64,000 nucleotides of DNA from Cellulomonas alba (GTDB taxonomy: Bacteria > Actinomycetota > Actinomycetes > Actinomycetales > Cellulomonadaceae), in assembly GCF_030362835.1 (NCBI RefSeq), contig NZ_JAUCGQ010000002.1:248001-312000 (forward strand), read 5' to 3'. The notes beneath the pieces were generated by a model, which was not told the origin of the DNA, did not search any database, and saw only the letters and a list, made by a program, of their open reading frames with translations. This document shows, piece after piece, positions 16,237 through 25,407 of this stretch (the first letter of the stretch is position 1; each line of letters starts with the position of its first letter). Both the position numbers and the translations under genes were made by a program.

Positions 16237-17469
16237 ATGACGCGGCGGGGTCGGGCGGTGGTGGTCGGCGTCATCGTCGTGCTGGTGGTGGTCGCGGGCG
16301 TCGCCGCGGCGCAGGCTCTCCGGCAGGGTCCGCCCACGGCGGGCCCGACGTCGACCGGCACGGCGACGCGGACCCCGACGCCCACTGCGACGGTGACGCC
16401 GACACCGACCCGCTCGGCCACGCCCACCGCGAGCCCGACCGAGCCCGCGGACCCGCTGGCCGGCTGGACGCTCGAGCAGAAGGTCGGCCAGCTGTTCATG
16501 GTCGGCGTCGACCTGACGAAGCCGCAGCAGGTCGCGTACCGCGCGGTGCGCGACGACCACGTCGGGAACGTGTTCCTGCACGGCCGGACGACCGCGGGTC
16601 TCGGCCCGACGCGCACCCTGGTCCGGTCGATGACGTCCCTCGTCTCGCCCGAGACCACCCATGGCACGCGGATGTTCGTCGCGACCGACCAGGAGGGCGG
16701 GCTCGTCCAGGCGCTCCAGGGGCCGGGCTTCGCGCGCATCCCGGACGCGATGACGCAGGCCGGGTGGTCGACGCCGACGCTGCGCTCGCGGGCTGCGACG
16801 TGGGGCGGTCAGCTGGCGGCCGCGGGCGTGAACCTCGACCTCGCGCCCGTCATGGACCTGGTCCCCGGGGCGGCCGCCGCGGCGACGAACCCGCCCGTCG
16901 GGCAGCTGCACCGCAACTACGGGTACACGCCGGCGAGCGTGACGGGCAGCGCGAACGCGTTCTCCGCGGGCCTGCGGTCGGAGGGCGTCGGCGTCGCCGT
17001 CAAGCACTTCCCGGGGCTGGGCCGCGTGACCGGCAACACCGACACGACCGCGGGCGTCACCGACGGCGTCACGACCCGGCACGGCGCCTCGGTCGACGTC
17101 TTCCGCTCGGGCATCGACGCGGGCGCGGAGCTCGTCATGGTCTCGACGGCCGTGTACTCGAGGATCGACGGCTCGCGGCCCGCGGCGTTCTCGCCGGTCG
17201 TCGTGACCGACATGCTGCGCGGCGACCTCGGGTTCCGCGGGCTCGTCATCACGGACGACCTCTCCGCCGCCGCGCAGGTCGAGGCATGGACGCCGGGGGA
17301 GCGGGCGGTGCAGGCGATCGACGCGGGCGTCGACCTCGTGCTCGTCTCGAAGGACCCGTCCGTGACGCACGCCGCCGTCCAGGCCGTGCTCGGCCGCGCG
17401 CGCAGCGACGCCGCGTTCGCGGCGAAGGTCGACGCGGCGGCGCACGCGGTGGTCGCCGCCAAGAGCTGA
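16237..17469 (+). CDS. Glycoside hydrolase family 3, NagZ/LpqI-like exported beta-N-acetylglucosaminidase
   Basis: The 410-residue protein has an N-terminal hydrophobic segment (residues 8-26) without a lipobox cysteine, then a Thr/Pro-rich linker (about 34-70), then a GH3 catalytic domain. The domain shows WTLEQKVGQLFMVGVD, FVATDQEGGLVQAL, KHFPGLGRV and the nucleophile strand GLVITDDLSAAA. Enzymes of this kind cut N-acetylglucosamine from peptidoglycan fragments. The loop that in classical NagZ carries an Asp-Ser-His catalytic dyad reads NTDTTAG here, so the usual acid/base His is missing at that position. The signal anchor predicts action outside the membrane. The ATG at 16237 is chosen over a GTG three codons upstream because of the -10 spacing. 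Confidence 0.85.
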   Translation: MTRRGRAVVVGVIVVLVVVAGVAAAQALRQGPPTAGPTSTGTATRTPTPTATVTPTPTRSATPTASPTEPADPLAGWTLEQKVGQLFMVGVDLTKPQQVAYRAVRDDHVGNVFLHGRTTAGLGPTRTLVRSMTSLVSPETTHGTRMFVATDQEGGLVQALQGPGFARIPDAMTQAGWSTPTLRSRAATWGGQLAAAGVNLDLAPVMDLVPGAAAAATNPPVGQLHRNYGYTPASVTGSANAFSAGLRSEGVGVAVKHFPGLGRVTGNTDTTAGVTDGVTTRHGASVDVFRSGIDAGAELVMVSTAVYSRIDGSRPAAFSPVVVTDMLRGDLGFRGLVITDDLSAAAQVEAWTPGERAVQAIDAGVDLVLVSKDPSVTHAAVQAVLGRARSDAAFAAKVDAAAHAVVAAKS

Positions 17470-17532
17470 CGCGGCGGCGGCCGGCCCGACGGATCACCCG
17501 CGCGGTGCCGCCGGCGCCGATCGTCGCCGTGC

Positions 17533-17538
17533 CAGGAT
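17533..17538 (+). promoter_or_regulatory. Candidate -10 element of the YbjQ-family gene
   Basis: CAGGAT is placed 7 nt before the GTG start. Confidence 0.4.
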
Positions 17539-17545
17539 CGCCCGC

Positions 17546-17923
17546 GTGATCGTGGTGACGACGAACGACATCCCGGGCTACCGGATCCAGGCCGTGCTCG
17601 GCGAGGTGATGGGCCTGACCGTCCGCTCGTTGAACATCGGGACGAGCATCACCGCCGGCTTCCGCTCGATCGGCGGCGGCGAGATCCCCGAGTACACGAA
17701 GATCATGTACGAGAGCCGCCAGGAGGTCATGCACCGCATGGCGGCGGAGGCGCAGCAGCGCGGCGCGAACGCGATCGTCGCGATGCGGTTCGACACCGAC
17801 TCGATCGACCGGTTCTCCGAGGTGTGCGCGTACGGCACCGCGGTGATCGCCGAGCCGATCGGCGCGGGGCAGCCCGGTGCCACGGGCCAGTCCGCGCAGC
17901 TCGCGGGGCAGCCGCAGGGCTGA
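17546..17923 (+). CDS. YbjQ/UPF0145 family protein
   Basis: The 125-residue protein matches the small conserved YbjQ (DUF74) family: an opening strand TTNDIPGYRIQAVLGEVMGLTVRS, a central helix YESRQEVMHRMAAEAQQRGANAIVAMRFD, and a short Gly/Gln-rich tail. Members form compact oligomers and have no settled function. The conserved GANAIV segment is present, so the domain looks intact. It has no ribosome site and a -10-like hexamer close to its GTG. It ends 15 bp from a convergent gene. I cannot infer a role from its neighbours. Confidence 0.85.
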   Translation: MIVVTTNDIPGYRIQAVLGEVMGLTVRSLNIGTSITAGFRSIGGGEIPEYTKIMYESRQEVMHRMAAEAQQRGANAIVAMRFDTDSIDRFSEVCAYGTAVIAEPIGAGQPGATGQSAQLAGQPQG

Positions 17924-17938
17924 CGCGGCCGCGCCGGC

Positions 17939-18514
17939 CTAGGCCTTCGCGGCCTTCGCCGCGGCCTTGGCCGCCTGCTTCGTCGCGCGGACCTCGCCGA
18001 GCGACGTGGCGTCGACGACGTCGGCGATCGACCGCCGCGACCCCTCCTCGCCGTAGGCGCCGGCGGCCTCGCGCCACCCGTCCGGCGTCACGCCCCGCTG
18101 CTTGCCCAGGAGCGCCAGGAAGATGCGCGCCTTCTGGTCCCCGAACCCCGGGAGCGCCTTGAGCCGCGCGAGCACGGCCGTGGCGTCGGGCGACCCGGCG
18201 GTCCACAGCTGGGTGACGTCGTCGTCGTACTCGTCCGCCACGACCCGCGCGACCGCCTGGACGCGGCCCGCCATCGAGCCGGGGTAGCGATGGATCGCGG
18301 GCGGCGTGGTGCACAGCGCCGCGAACGACTCCGGGTCGGCGTCCGCGATGCGCGCGGGGTCCAGCGTGCCGAACCGCGCCAGGATCTTCGCGGGGCCGGA
18401 GAACGCGGCCTCCATCGGGTACTGCTGGTCGAGCAGCATGCCGACGAGCAGCGCGAACGGGTCCGAGTCGAGCAGCCGGTCGGCGTCCGCGTCGCCGGTC
18501 ATCCAGAGCGTCAT
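17939..18514 (-). CDS. HhH-GPD base-excision-repair-like protein
   Basis: The 191-residue protein belongs to a small actinobacterial group of HhH-GPD proteins related to DNA glycosylases. It has FALLVGMLLDQQYPMEAAFSGP near residue 20, typical of the first helical bundle, and a helix-hairpin-helix reading LPGFGDQKARIFLALLGKQ near 125-140. I cannot point to a catalytic Lys or Asp with confidence, so activity on DNA is inferred. The C-terminus is an Ala/Lys-rich basic tail (KQAAKAAAKAAKA) that could bind nucleic acid. The ATG at 18514 is preceded by CAGGAT at 6 nt. Confidence 0.8.
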   Translation of the reverse strand: MTLWMTGDADADRLLDSDPFALLVGMLLDQQYPMEAAFSGPAKILARFGTLDPARIADADPESFAALCTTPPAIHRYPGSMAGRVQAVARVVADEYDDDVTQLWTAGSPDATAVLARLKALPGFGDQKARIFLALLGKQRGVTPDGWREAAGAYGEEGSRRSIADVVDATSLGEVRATKQAAKAAAKAAKA

Positions 18515-18520
18515 GTCGCC

Positions 18521-18526
18521 ATCCTG
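18521..18526 (-). promoter_or_regulatory. Candidate -10 element of the HhH-GPD gene
   Basis: CAGGAT (minus strand) lies 6 nt from the ATG. The AGGATGG here could also act as a ribosome site, so this one is ambiguous. Confidence 0.35.
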
Positions 18527-18669
18527 GCATCGGCCAGGCCGGCAGCGGAGCCCGGTGGCCCCGCTGCGGCGCACGAGGGCCCCCCGTTCGTGAGGCGGCG
18601 AACCGGCTCCGCCCCACGACCGGGGCCCGCGCGTTCAGGACACGTCACCGCCGCGCGGCGGCCCCGGCA

Positions 18670-19422
18670 TCACGTCGCGGCGGGCGCCGGGGCGAGGTGC
18701 CGCGCGAAGAAGCGGGCGGCGTCCTCGCCGGCGTGCGCCGGGACCCCGGTGTGCCCGCCCATGTTGGCCTGCAGCGTCTTCTCCGCCGAGCCGAAGGCGT
18801 CGAACAGCTCGAGCGACCGCTCGCGGTCGTTGTTCTCGTCGTCCCACTGGAGCAGCACGTGCAGCGGGATCGTCACACGCTGCGCCTCCGCCAGGATGCT
18901 CCGCGGCACGAAGCTGCCCGCGAACAGGCCGGCCGCGACGATGCGCGGCTCCACGAGTGCCAGGCGTGTCCCGATCGAGACGTTGCCGCCGGAGTACCCG
19001 ACGGGCCCGCCGACCTCCGGCAGGTCGAGGGCGGCGTCGAGGGTTGCCTGCCACTCGGGCACCGCAGTGTCGACGAGGGGGAGGACGAGGCGATCGATCA
19101 CGTCCTCGCTGGGCGCCTCTCCGGCGAGGACGGCGCGTCGCAGGTCGGCGCGCGCCTGCTCGGTGGCCGGGGACGCCGGGCGCTCGCCGGACTCGGGCAG
19201 CTCGACGGTGACCGCTGCGAAGCCCTGCTCGGCTGCGCTGCGTGCCCGGCCCAACAGGCGCGGGTACATCTGGCGCATCCGCCCGGGGTGCCCGAGGAGG
19301 ATCAGCGGCACCGGGCTGGACGCCGACGCGGAGGAGGGCGTCCACAGGATGCCCGGGATCTCGCCGAGGGTGAACTCGCGCTCGAGGACGTCGCCGAGGC
19401 GTTGTTCTGAGGTGACGTGCAT
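18670..19422 (-). CDS. Alpha/beta hydrolase, dienelactone-hydrolase-like
   Basis: The 250-residue protein has an alpha/beta hydrolase core: an oxyanion strand PLILLGHPG near residue 40, a nucleophile elbow VGYSGGNVS with Ser in GYSGG, and a late His in MGGHTGVPAHAG. An Asp-rich segment, LLQWDDENNDRERSLELFD, probably supplies the acid. It resembles small esterases and dienelactone hydrolases, but the substrate is unknown. The start at 19422 has GAAAGG 8 nt upstream. A 16-codon ORF with a strong ribosome site ends 45 nt before this start, so the gene may be under leader-peptide control. Confidence 0.8.
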   Translation of the reverse strand: MHVTSEQRLGDVLEREFTLGEIPGILWTPSSASASSPVPLILLGHPGRMRQMYPRLLGRARSAAEQGFAAVTVELPESGERPASPATEQARADLRRAVLAGEAPSEDVIDRLVLPLVDTAVPEWQATLDAALDLPEVGGPVGYSGGNVSIGTRLALVEPRIVAAGLFAGSFVPRSILAEAQRVTIPLHVLLQWDDENNDRERSLELFDAFGSAEKTLQANMGGHTGVPAHAGEDAARFFARHLAPAPAAT

Positions 19423-19467
19423 GGTCGTGCCTTTCGGGAGTGCGCGGATGAGGCGCTCCCGGACGAC

Positions 19468-19518
19468 CTATCGTCCGACCGTGTCCCCGAGGAGGAGCAC
19501 CCACGTCGAGACCTTCAT
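19468..19518 (-). CDS. Short leader-type ORF upstream of the hydrolase
   Basis: The ORF encodes MKVSTWVLLLGDTVGR (16 residues) and ends in TAG 45 nt before the hydrolase start. Its ATG has one of the strongest ribosome sites in the region (GAGAGGAGGTG, about 6 nt away). This is more than an accidental ATG would show in a window where many genes have no ribosome site. It could be a regulatory upstream ORF. The peptide has no run of a single amino acid that would mark a classical attenuator, so the sensed signal is unknown. Confidence 0.45.
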   Translation of the reverse strand: MKVSTWVLLLGDTVGR

Positions 19519-19663
19519 GGGGACACCTCCTCTCCACGCTGCACGGACCCGCACACGGTAGCAGCGCGGTGGCAGCATGGCGCCAGCGCGCTCGGAGCGA
19601 CGAGCGCGATCCCTCTCCGTCCGCGACGCACAGCGCCGGCACCCGCCCGGCCGGACGACCAGT

Positions 19664-19669
19664 GACAAT
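19664..19669 (+). promoter_or_regulatory. Candidate -10 element of cofC
   Basis: GACAAT lies 6 nt before the GTG; there is no ribosome site. Confidence 0.5.
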
Positions 19670-19675
19670 GGGCGC

Positions 19676-20353
19676 GTGACGTCGCTCGGGTGGGTCGTGG
19701 TCGTGCCGGTCAAGCCGGCCGCACACGGCAAGTCGCGCCTCGCCGGCCTGCTCACGGACGACGACCGCGCCGACCTGGTCAGGGCCATGGCGCTCGACAC
19801 GATCGCGGCCGCGCGGTCGACCGTGGGGGTTCGTCGGGTCGTGGTCGTGACGGCCGACGACCCGCTCCGCAGAGCCCTCGTCGCGGCGTCGGACGAGGCC
19901 GAGGCGCCGATCGACGTCGTCGACGAGCCGGACCCGAGCCCGGATCCGCTCAACGCGGCCCTGCGGGCGGGAGCCGCGGCGGGCCGCCGGCTCGAGCCGG
20001 ACGCAGCCGTCGCCGCCCTGCTGGGCGATCTGCCGCGGCTGCGCGCGGACGACCTCGCCGAGGCGCTCCACGCGGCGGCCCCGCACCTCGGCGCGTTCGT
20101 CGCCGACGCGCAGGGCACCGGGACGACCCTGCTCGCCGTCGCGCCGGGCGCGGAGCTCGACCCGCGCTTCGGTGCGGGCTCCGCGCGCGCACACGCGGCG
20201 GCCGGCAACGTCGAGCTGGACGTCCCGCGCACGTCGACCCTGCGGCACGACGTCGACGTCCCGGACGACCTGCGTGCGGCGCAGGAGCTCGCCACCGGCC
20301 CACGGACGACGGCGTGGCTCGCGCGCGCGGCCGCGGTCGGGCCGTTGGGCTGA
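19676..20353 (+). CDS. cofC: 2-phospho-L-lactate / phosphoenolpyruvate guanylyltransferase (CofC / FbiD)
   Basis: The 225-residue nucleotidyltransferase forms the GDP-activated C3 intermediate used to build F420. It shows the N-terminal loop VVVVPVKPAAHGKSRLAG, typical of CofC, then VVVVTADD, a segment DVVDEPDPSPDPLNAALRAGA, and LLGDLPRLRADDL with the metal-binding Asp. In mycobacteria and other actinobacteria the homolog FbiD uses phosphoenolpyruvate. It faces cofD convergently with 17 bp between stops, so the enzyme and its immediate successor in the pathway are adjacent but on opposite strands. GTG start with leaderless spacing. Confidence 0.92.
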   Translation: MTSLGWVVVVPVKPAAHGKSRLAGLLTDDDRADLVRAMALDTIAAARSTVGVRRVVVVTADDPLRRALVAASDEAEAPIDVVDEPDPSPDPLNAALRAGAAAGRRLEPDAAVAALLGDLPRLRADDLAEALHAAAPHLGAFVADAQGTGTTLLAVAPGAELDPRFGAGSARAHAAAGNVELDVPRTSTLRHDVDVPDDLRAAQELATGPRTTAWLARAAAVGPLG

Positions 20354-20370
20354 CGCGCAGGCGCAACCCG

Positions 20371-21350
20371 TCAGGGCAGGCGGTCCACCAGCGTGAGGGC
20401 GTCCGCCGCGATCTGCGCCGTCGTGGCGACGTCGGTCATCAGCGTCGGCACCGCGCGAACGGTCCACCCGTCGTCGCGCAGCGCGTCTGCCGCGGCCCGG
20501 TCCGCGGTGTCCACCAGCCACGCGTCGAGCACCCCGCCGTCGACGCGCCGCCCGTAGTGCCGCGCGACCGCGGCCGCGTCCGTCTCGACGCCGATCGCGG
20601 TGAGGCATGCGTCCGCCATGCCGCGCACGGGCGCGCCGCCGATCACCGGGCTGACGCCGACCACGGGCGCGGTCGTCGCCCGCAGCGCCTCGCCGACGCC
20701 GGGGATCGCGAGGATCGTCCCGACCGACACCACCGGGTTCGACGGCGGCAGCACGACGACGTCCGCGTCCTGGAGCGCCTCCACGACGCCCGGCGCGGCG
20801 ACCGACCCGACCAGCCCGACCTGCTCGAACCCGCGGGCCGGGAGAGCGGCGCGGTGGCGCACCCACCACTCCTCGAAGTGGATCGAGCCGCCGTCCACCA
20901 GCACGTGCGTCTCCACCTCCGAGTCGGTCGCCGGCAGCAGCCGGACCCCGAGCCCCCAGCGCGACGCGAGCCGAGCCGTCACCTCGGAGAGCGGCAGCCC
21001 GCGGCGCAGCAGCTCGGTCCGCGCCAGGTGCGTCGCGAGGTCGAGGTCGCCCAGCGTGAACCACTCCCAGCCGAGCCCGTACGCCTGCAGGTCGTCGGAC
21101 ACGCGCCGGCTCTCGTCGCGGCGGCCCCAGCCCTGCTCCTCGTGGACCGCGCCGCCGAGCGTGTACATGAGCGTGTCGAGGTCGGGGCAGACGCGCACGC
21201 CGTGCAGCCACATGTCGTCCCCGGTGTTGGCGACGACCGTGACGGACGCGGTCGTCCCGCCGACCCCGTCCGGGAGGCGGTCGCGCAGCAGCGCGAGCAG
21301 GCCGCGCGTGAACCGCGCCCCGCCGACACCGCCCGACAGCACCGTGACCT

Positions 21351-21354
<4 letters not shown>
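20371..21354 (-). CDS. cofD: 2-phospho-L-lactate transferase (CofD / FbiA)
   Basis: The 327-residue protein transfers the activated phospho-C3 moiety to the deazaflavin FO, giving (dehydro-)F420-0. Hallmarks are the N-terminal VLSGGVGGARFTRGLL, the FO-binding NTGDDMWLHGVRVCPDLDTLMYTL and the later ADVVVLPPSNPVVSVGTILAIPG. The ATG overlaps the stop of the ABC ATPase gene upstream (ATGA, 21351-21354), so it is translated as the fourth gene of the transporter operon. This links import of a substrate directly to the step that consumes FO. Assignment is firm. Confidence 0.95.
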
Positions 21355-22123
<769 letters not shown>

Positions 22124-22133
<10 letters not shown>

Positions 22134-23203
22134 GCCGCACCTCCGCGACGCCGCAGCAGCACGACGAACACCGGCACGCCGACGAGCGCGGTGACGATGC
22201 CGACCGGCAGCTCGCGCGGCGCGAACAGCGTCCGGGCCAGCGTGTCCGCCCACGTCAGGAACACCGCACCGGCCAGCGCGACGACGGGCAGCAGCCGCCG
22301 GTGCAGCGGGCCGGTCAGCGCCGAGACGGCGTGCGGCAGCACGAGCCCGACGAAGCCGATCGCGCCGCTGACGGCGACCATCGCGCCCGTCAGCAGCGCG
22401 ACGAGCGTCATGAGCGTCCACCGCGTGCGGTCGACGTCGATGCCGAGGGCCGCCGCCGCGGTGTCGCCGAACGCGAACGCGTCGAGCCGCACCGCGCTCG
22501 TCAGCAGCACCGTCCCGACGCCCACCAGCGCGACGCCCGCGATCGCGACCGACTGCCATGTCGCACCGGCCACCGAGCCGAGGATCCACGCGAGGATCTC
22601 CTGGTACGAGTCGCCCTTCGCGGTCCAGAAGACGACGAACGACGTCCCCGCCGCGCACAGCTGCGACACGGCGAGCCCTGCGAGCACCGCGCGCGACGGG
22701 GTGAGCGTCCCGCCGCTGCGCGCGAGCGTCAGCGTCGCGGTCAGCGCGAGCAGCGCCCCGGCGAACGCCGCGACGGGCAGCAGCAGCGTCACACCGAGCA
22801 GGAGCACGGCCACCGCGCCGAGCGACGCGCCCGACGACAGCCCCAGCAGGTACGGGTCGGCGAGCGGGTTGCGCGTCAGGCTCTGCATGACGGCTCCCGA
22901 CAGCGCGAGCCCCGCACCCACCGCGGCGGCCGTCAGCACGCGCGGCAGCCGCAGCTCCCACACGATCGCGTCGTGCAGCCGAGGCACGGGCGCCACGTCG
23001 AGGCCCAGGTGGTGCGCGATCGAGCGCGCGACCTCGCCCACGCCGAGATGCGCGGGCCCGATGGCGACGCACACCAGCACCGTCAGGACCACCGCGAGGA
23101 CGCCGCCGCCGACCAGCACCGCGAGCGGAACGCGCCGTCGCGCCGGAGCGGCCGCCGCGACCGCCGGGTGCGTCGCGCCGCCGGCCCGGACGTCGGTCGT
23201 CAC
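22124..23203 (-). CDS. ABC importer permease, FecCD/BtuC type (proposed F420-precursor transporter)
   Basis: The 359-residue protein has about ten predicted membrane helices and the FecCD signatures LRLPRVLTAAAVGAGLALSGAVMQSLTRNPLADPYLLG and IGFVGLVLPHAVSALTG. Such permeases work as dimers with two ATPase subunits. An N-terminal cytoplasmic stretch of about 25 residues is Ala/Arg-rich. The GTG start overlaps the stop of the binding-protein gene (GTGA), so all subunits are translationally coupled. Its relatives move iron-siderophores, heme or cobalamin; the F420-precursor proposal rests on gene neighbourhood and not on residues I can identify. Confidence 0.87.
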
Positions 23204-24216
23204 GACCCCAGCTTCGCGAGCTGCTCGTCGATCGACGCCACGGCCTCGGCGTTCCGCACCCCGGCCTCGGTCGCGGCGAACGGGAGCACGACGTACCGCT
23301 GCTCCTTGACCGCGCGCAGCGCCGCCGTCGCCGGGTTGGCCGCGAGCGCCTTCTTCTTCGCCTCCGCGGGGTTCCACGACGCGTCGACCAGCACGATCAC
23401 GTCGGGGTCCGCCGCGACGACGTCCTCCCACCCCGCGCTCGTCCACGTGTCGTGCACGCCCGCGAACACGTTCGTCAGGCCGGCGGCGTCCATGATCATC
23501 TGCGGCGCGCCGATGCCGGCCCCGACGTACGGGGTCCCGTTGCCCGAGCTCCACCAGAGCGCCCTCGGCGGCGTCGCCGGCTTGGTCACCGAGGCGAGCG
23601 TCTCGTGCTCCCGCGCGACGAGGGCCTCGGCGCGGTCCGGGACGCCGAAGATGCGTCCGACCTCGCGGATCTCCGCGTCGACGTCGTCGAACGTCAGGGG
23701 GTCCGGCTGGTACCCCTTCTCCTTGCACGCCGACGGCGACACGTACGTGCCGATGCCGAGCCTGGCGAGCGCCGCACGGTCGCCCGCGCCCTGTGCGGAG
23801 AAGTTCGACTCCCAGCCGGCGTAGACGAAGTCGGGGCTCGTCGCGAGCACCGACTCCTGGCCCGGCACCGTGTCGGACAGGACGGGGACCTTGTCGTACG
23901 CCGCCTTCTCGTCGGCCGGCACGGGCCCGTCCGCGAACGCGGTGCCGACGAGCCGGTCGCCGAGGCCGAGCGCGAGCATCGCCTCGGTGGTCGACGACTT
24001 GATCGTGACGACCCGCTGCGGCGGGCTGGTGACGGTGACCTTCGTGCCGCAGTTGTCGAGCGTCACGGGGGCGAACGACGGGGCGGCGCTCGGGCCGGAG
24101 GCGCTCGGCGCGCTCGGGCCATTCGAGGCGTCCGAGGCCGAGGAGCAGGCGGCGAGGGGCAGGGCGGCGGTGACGAGGGTGAGCGCGGCGAGCGCGCGGA
24201 GGCGGTGCGACGGCAT
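23200..24216 (-). CDS. Substrate-binding lipoprotein of the same ABC importer
   Basis: The 338-residue protein starts with a lipoprotein signal, MPSHRLRALAALTLVTAALPLAACSS, whose lipobox LAAC puts the lipidated Cys near residue 23. A Ser/Pro/Ala-rich linker follows, then a class III (BtuF/FhuD-like) binding domain with RVVTIKSSTTEAMLALGLGDRLVGTA, FVYAGWESNFS and DPDVIVLVDASWNP. It would capture the ligand outside the membrane. It opens the four-gene operon ending with cofD. The ATG at 24216 is chosen because the signal peptide begins there; the frame stays open for another 31 codons upstream without signal-like sequence. Confidence 0.87.
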   Translation of the reverse strand: MPSHRLRALAALTLVTAALPLAACSSASDASNGPSAPSASGPSAAPSFAPVTLDNCGTKVTVTSPPQRVVTIKSSTTEAMLALGLGDRLVGTAFADGPVPADEKAAYDKVPVLSDTVPGQESVLATSPDFVYAGWESNFSAQGAGDRAALARLGIGTYVSPSACKEKGYQPDPLTFDDVDAEIREVGRIFGVPDRAEALVAREHETLASVTKPATPPRALWWSSGNGTPYVGAGIGAPQMIMDAAGLTNVFAGVHDTWTSAGWEDVVAADPDVIVLVDASWNPAEAKKKALAANPATAALRAVKEQRYVVLPFAATEAGVRNAEAVASIDEQLAKLGS

Positions 24217-24301
24217 GGACGGGTTCGGCTCCGGGTCCGGGGGCGCGCCGCGGGGCCGCAGCGCGGGGGAGGGAGGCGGTGCACGTCGCGCCGCGGGAGG
24301 G

Positions 24302-24342
24302 CCGGCCACGTCCGGCCGGCGTCCCCGGCCACGTCCGGCCGG
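24302..24342 (+). repeat. Tandem pair of an 18-bp hairpin-forming repeat
   Basis: CCGGCCACGTCCGGCCGG occurs at 24302-24319 and 24325-24342 (period 23). Each copy is a 6-bp inverted repeat around a 6-nt loop. They lie in the probable 5' leader of the importer operon. Confidence 0.7.
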
Positions 24343-24350
24343 GTTCCGCT

Positions 24351-24361
24351 GGTCAGCCTAA
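24351..24361 (-). promoter_or_regulatory. Iron-box-like sequence upstream of the importer operon
   Basis: Minus strand TTAGGCTGACC matches 10 of 11 positions of the inner and right half of the DtxR/IdeR consensus, but the outer bases do not match. It may instead contain a promoter element. It lies 135 nt before the lipoprotein start. Confidence 0.25.
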
Positions 24362-24451
24362 GGCCGCCGCGCCGGGTTCGTCGGCCGCGGTGGTCGCCGC
24401 GAGACGGGCGACATCAGTCGTCCGGAGCGCTGGATCGCTCGCCCGGCGTGC

Positions 24452-24527
24452 CTGATCTCGCCCGGCCTGCCTGATCTCGCCCGGCGTGGCTGATCTCGCC
24501 TGGCGTGCCTGATCTCGCCCGGGTGCG
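24452..24527 (+). repeat. Four tandem copies of a 19-bp repeat
   Basis: The unit CTGATCTCGCCCGGCGTGC is repeated four times without gaps (starts 24452, 24471, 24490, 24509), with 1-5 differences per copy, and a degenerate partial copy precedes at 24430-24451. The repeats occupy the 377-bp gap between the divergent importer and SDR genes. That gap also holds the hairpin pair and the iron-box-like site, and nothing else I can identify. Confidence 0.85.
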
Positions 24528-24593
24528 TCATGTCGCGCCCGGGTGACGCGGGAGGATGGGCGCCGACACTCGTCCCCGCTGCTGGAGGCCACC

Positions 24594-25373
24594 GTGACCG
24601 AGCCGAACCCGACGCCCGAGCCGACCGCGCCCCGGCGGGCGCTCGTCACGGGCGCATCGTCCGGGATCGGTGCCGCCACCGTGCGGCGCCTGCGCGCCGA
24701 GGGCTGGTCCGTCGTGGCGGCGGCGCGGCGGCTCGACCGTCTGGAGGCGCTCGCGGCCGCGACGGGGGCCGAGCCGTTCGAGCTCGACGTCACCGACGCC
24801 GCGGCAGTCGAGCGGCTCGCGGCTCACCTCGAGGCGAGCGGCGGCCTCGACGCCGTCGTCAACAACGCGGGCGGCGCGCTCGGCCTCGACCCGGTCGAGA
24901 GGGCCGACGTCGAGCAGTGGCGCGCGATGTTCGAGGTGAACGTGCTCGGCACGCTGCAGGTGACGAAGGCCGTGCTGCCGCTGCTGCGCGCCGCGGGCGG
25001 TGGCGACGTCGTGGTCCTGACGTCGACCGCGGCGCACGGCGCCTACGAGGGCGGTGCGGGCTACACGGGCGCCAAGCACGCCGAGCGCATGCTCGCGACG
25101 ACGCTGCGCTGGGAGATCGTCGGCGAGCCGATCCGCGTCATCGAGGTCGCGCCCGGCGCGGTCGCGACCGAGGAGTTCTCGCTGGTGCGGTTCGCCGGAG
25201 ACGCCGAGCGCGCGGCGGCGACGTACGCGGGGTTCCAGCCGCTCGTCGCGGACGACGTCGCGGACGCGATCACGTGGGCGCTGACCCGGCCGCCGCACGT
25301 CAACGTCGACCTGCTCGTGGTCCGACCGCGCGCGCAGGCGAGCAACACGAAGACGGCCCGCACGGGCGTCTGA
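24594..25373 (+). CDS. Short-chain dehydrogenase/reductase
   Basis: The 259-residue classical SDR has the cofactor loop TGASSGIGAATV near residue 18, the structural NNAGGALG near 85, catalytic Ser in LTSTAAHGAYEGG and the YTGAKHAE catalytic pair (Tyr/Lys) near 155. AARRLDR after the second strand suggests NADP preference. The profile is like YdfG/serine-3-dehydrogenase relatives, but the substrate is unknown. The GTG start has GGAGG 6 nt upstream. Transcription is probably separate from the exporter genes that follow, because a strong inverted repeat lies between. Confidence 0.85.
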   Translation: MTEPNPTPEPTAPRRALVTGASSGIGAATVRRLRAEGWSVVAAARRLDRLEALAAATGAEPFELDVTDAAAVERLAAHLEASGGLDAVVNNAGGALGLDPVERADVEQWRAMFEVNVLGTLQVTKAVLPLLRAAGGGDVVVLTSTAAHGAYEGGAGYTGAKHAERMLATTLRWEIVGEPIRVIEVAPGAVATEEFSLVRFAGDAERAAATYAGFQPLVADDVADAITWALTRPPHVNVDLLVVRPRAQASNTKTARTGV

Positions 25374-25407
25374 CGAACCACCCCGCGCGCGTCGACCCTC
25401 GCGGCCG

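Noticed and set aside
23200-24216. Cobalamin (BtuF) assignment and a cobalamin riboswitch upstream
   Set aside because: I could not find the conserved B12-box in the leader, and the link to cofD favours the F420-precursor proposal.
24452-24527. Tandem 19-bp units as a CRISPR array
   Set aside because: Units are directly abutting without spacers and differ between copies.
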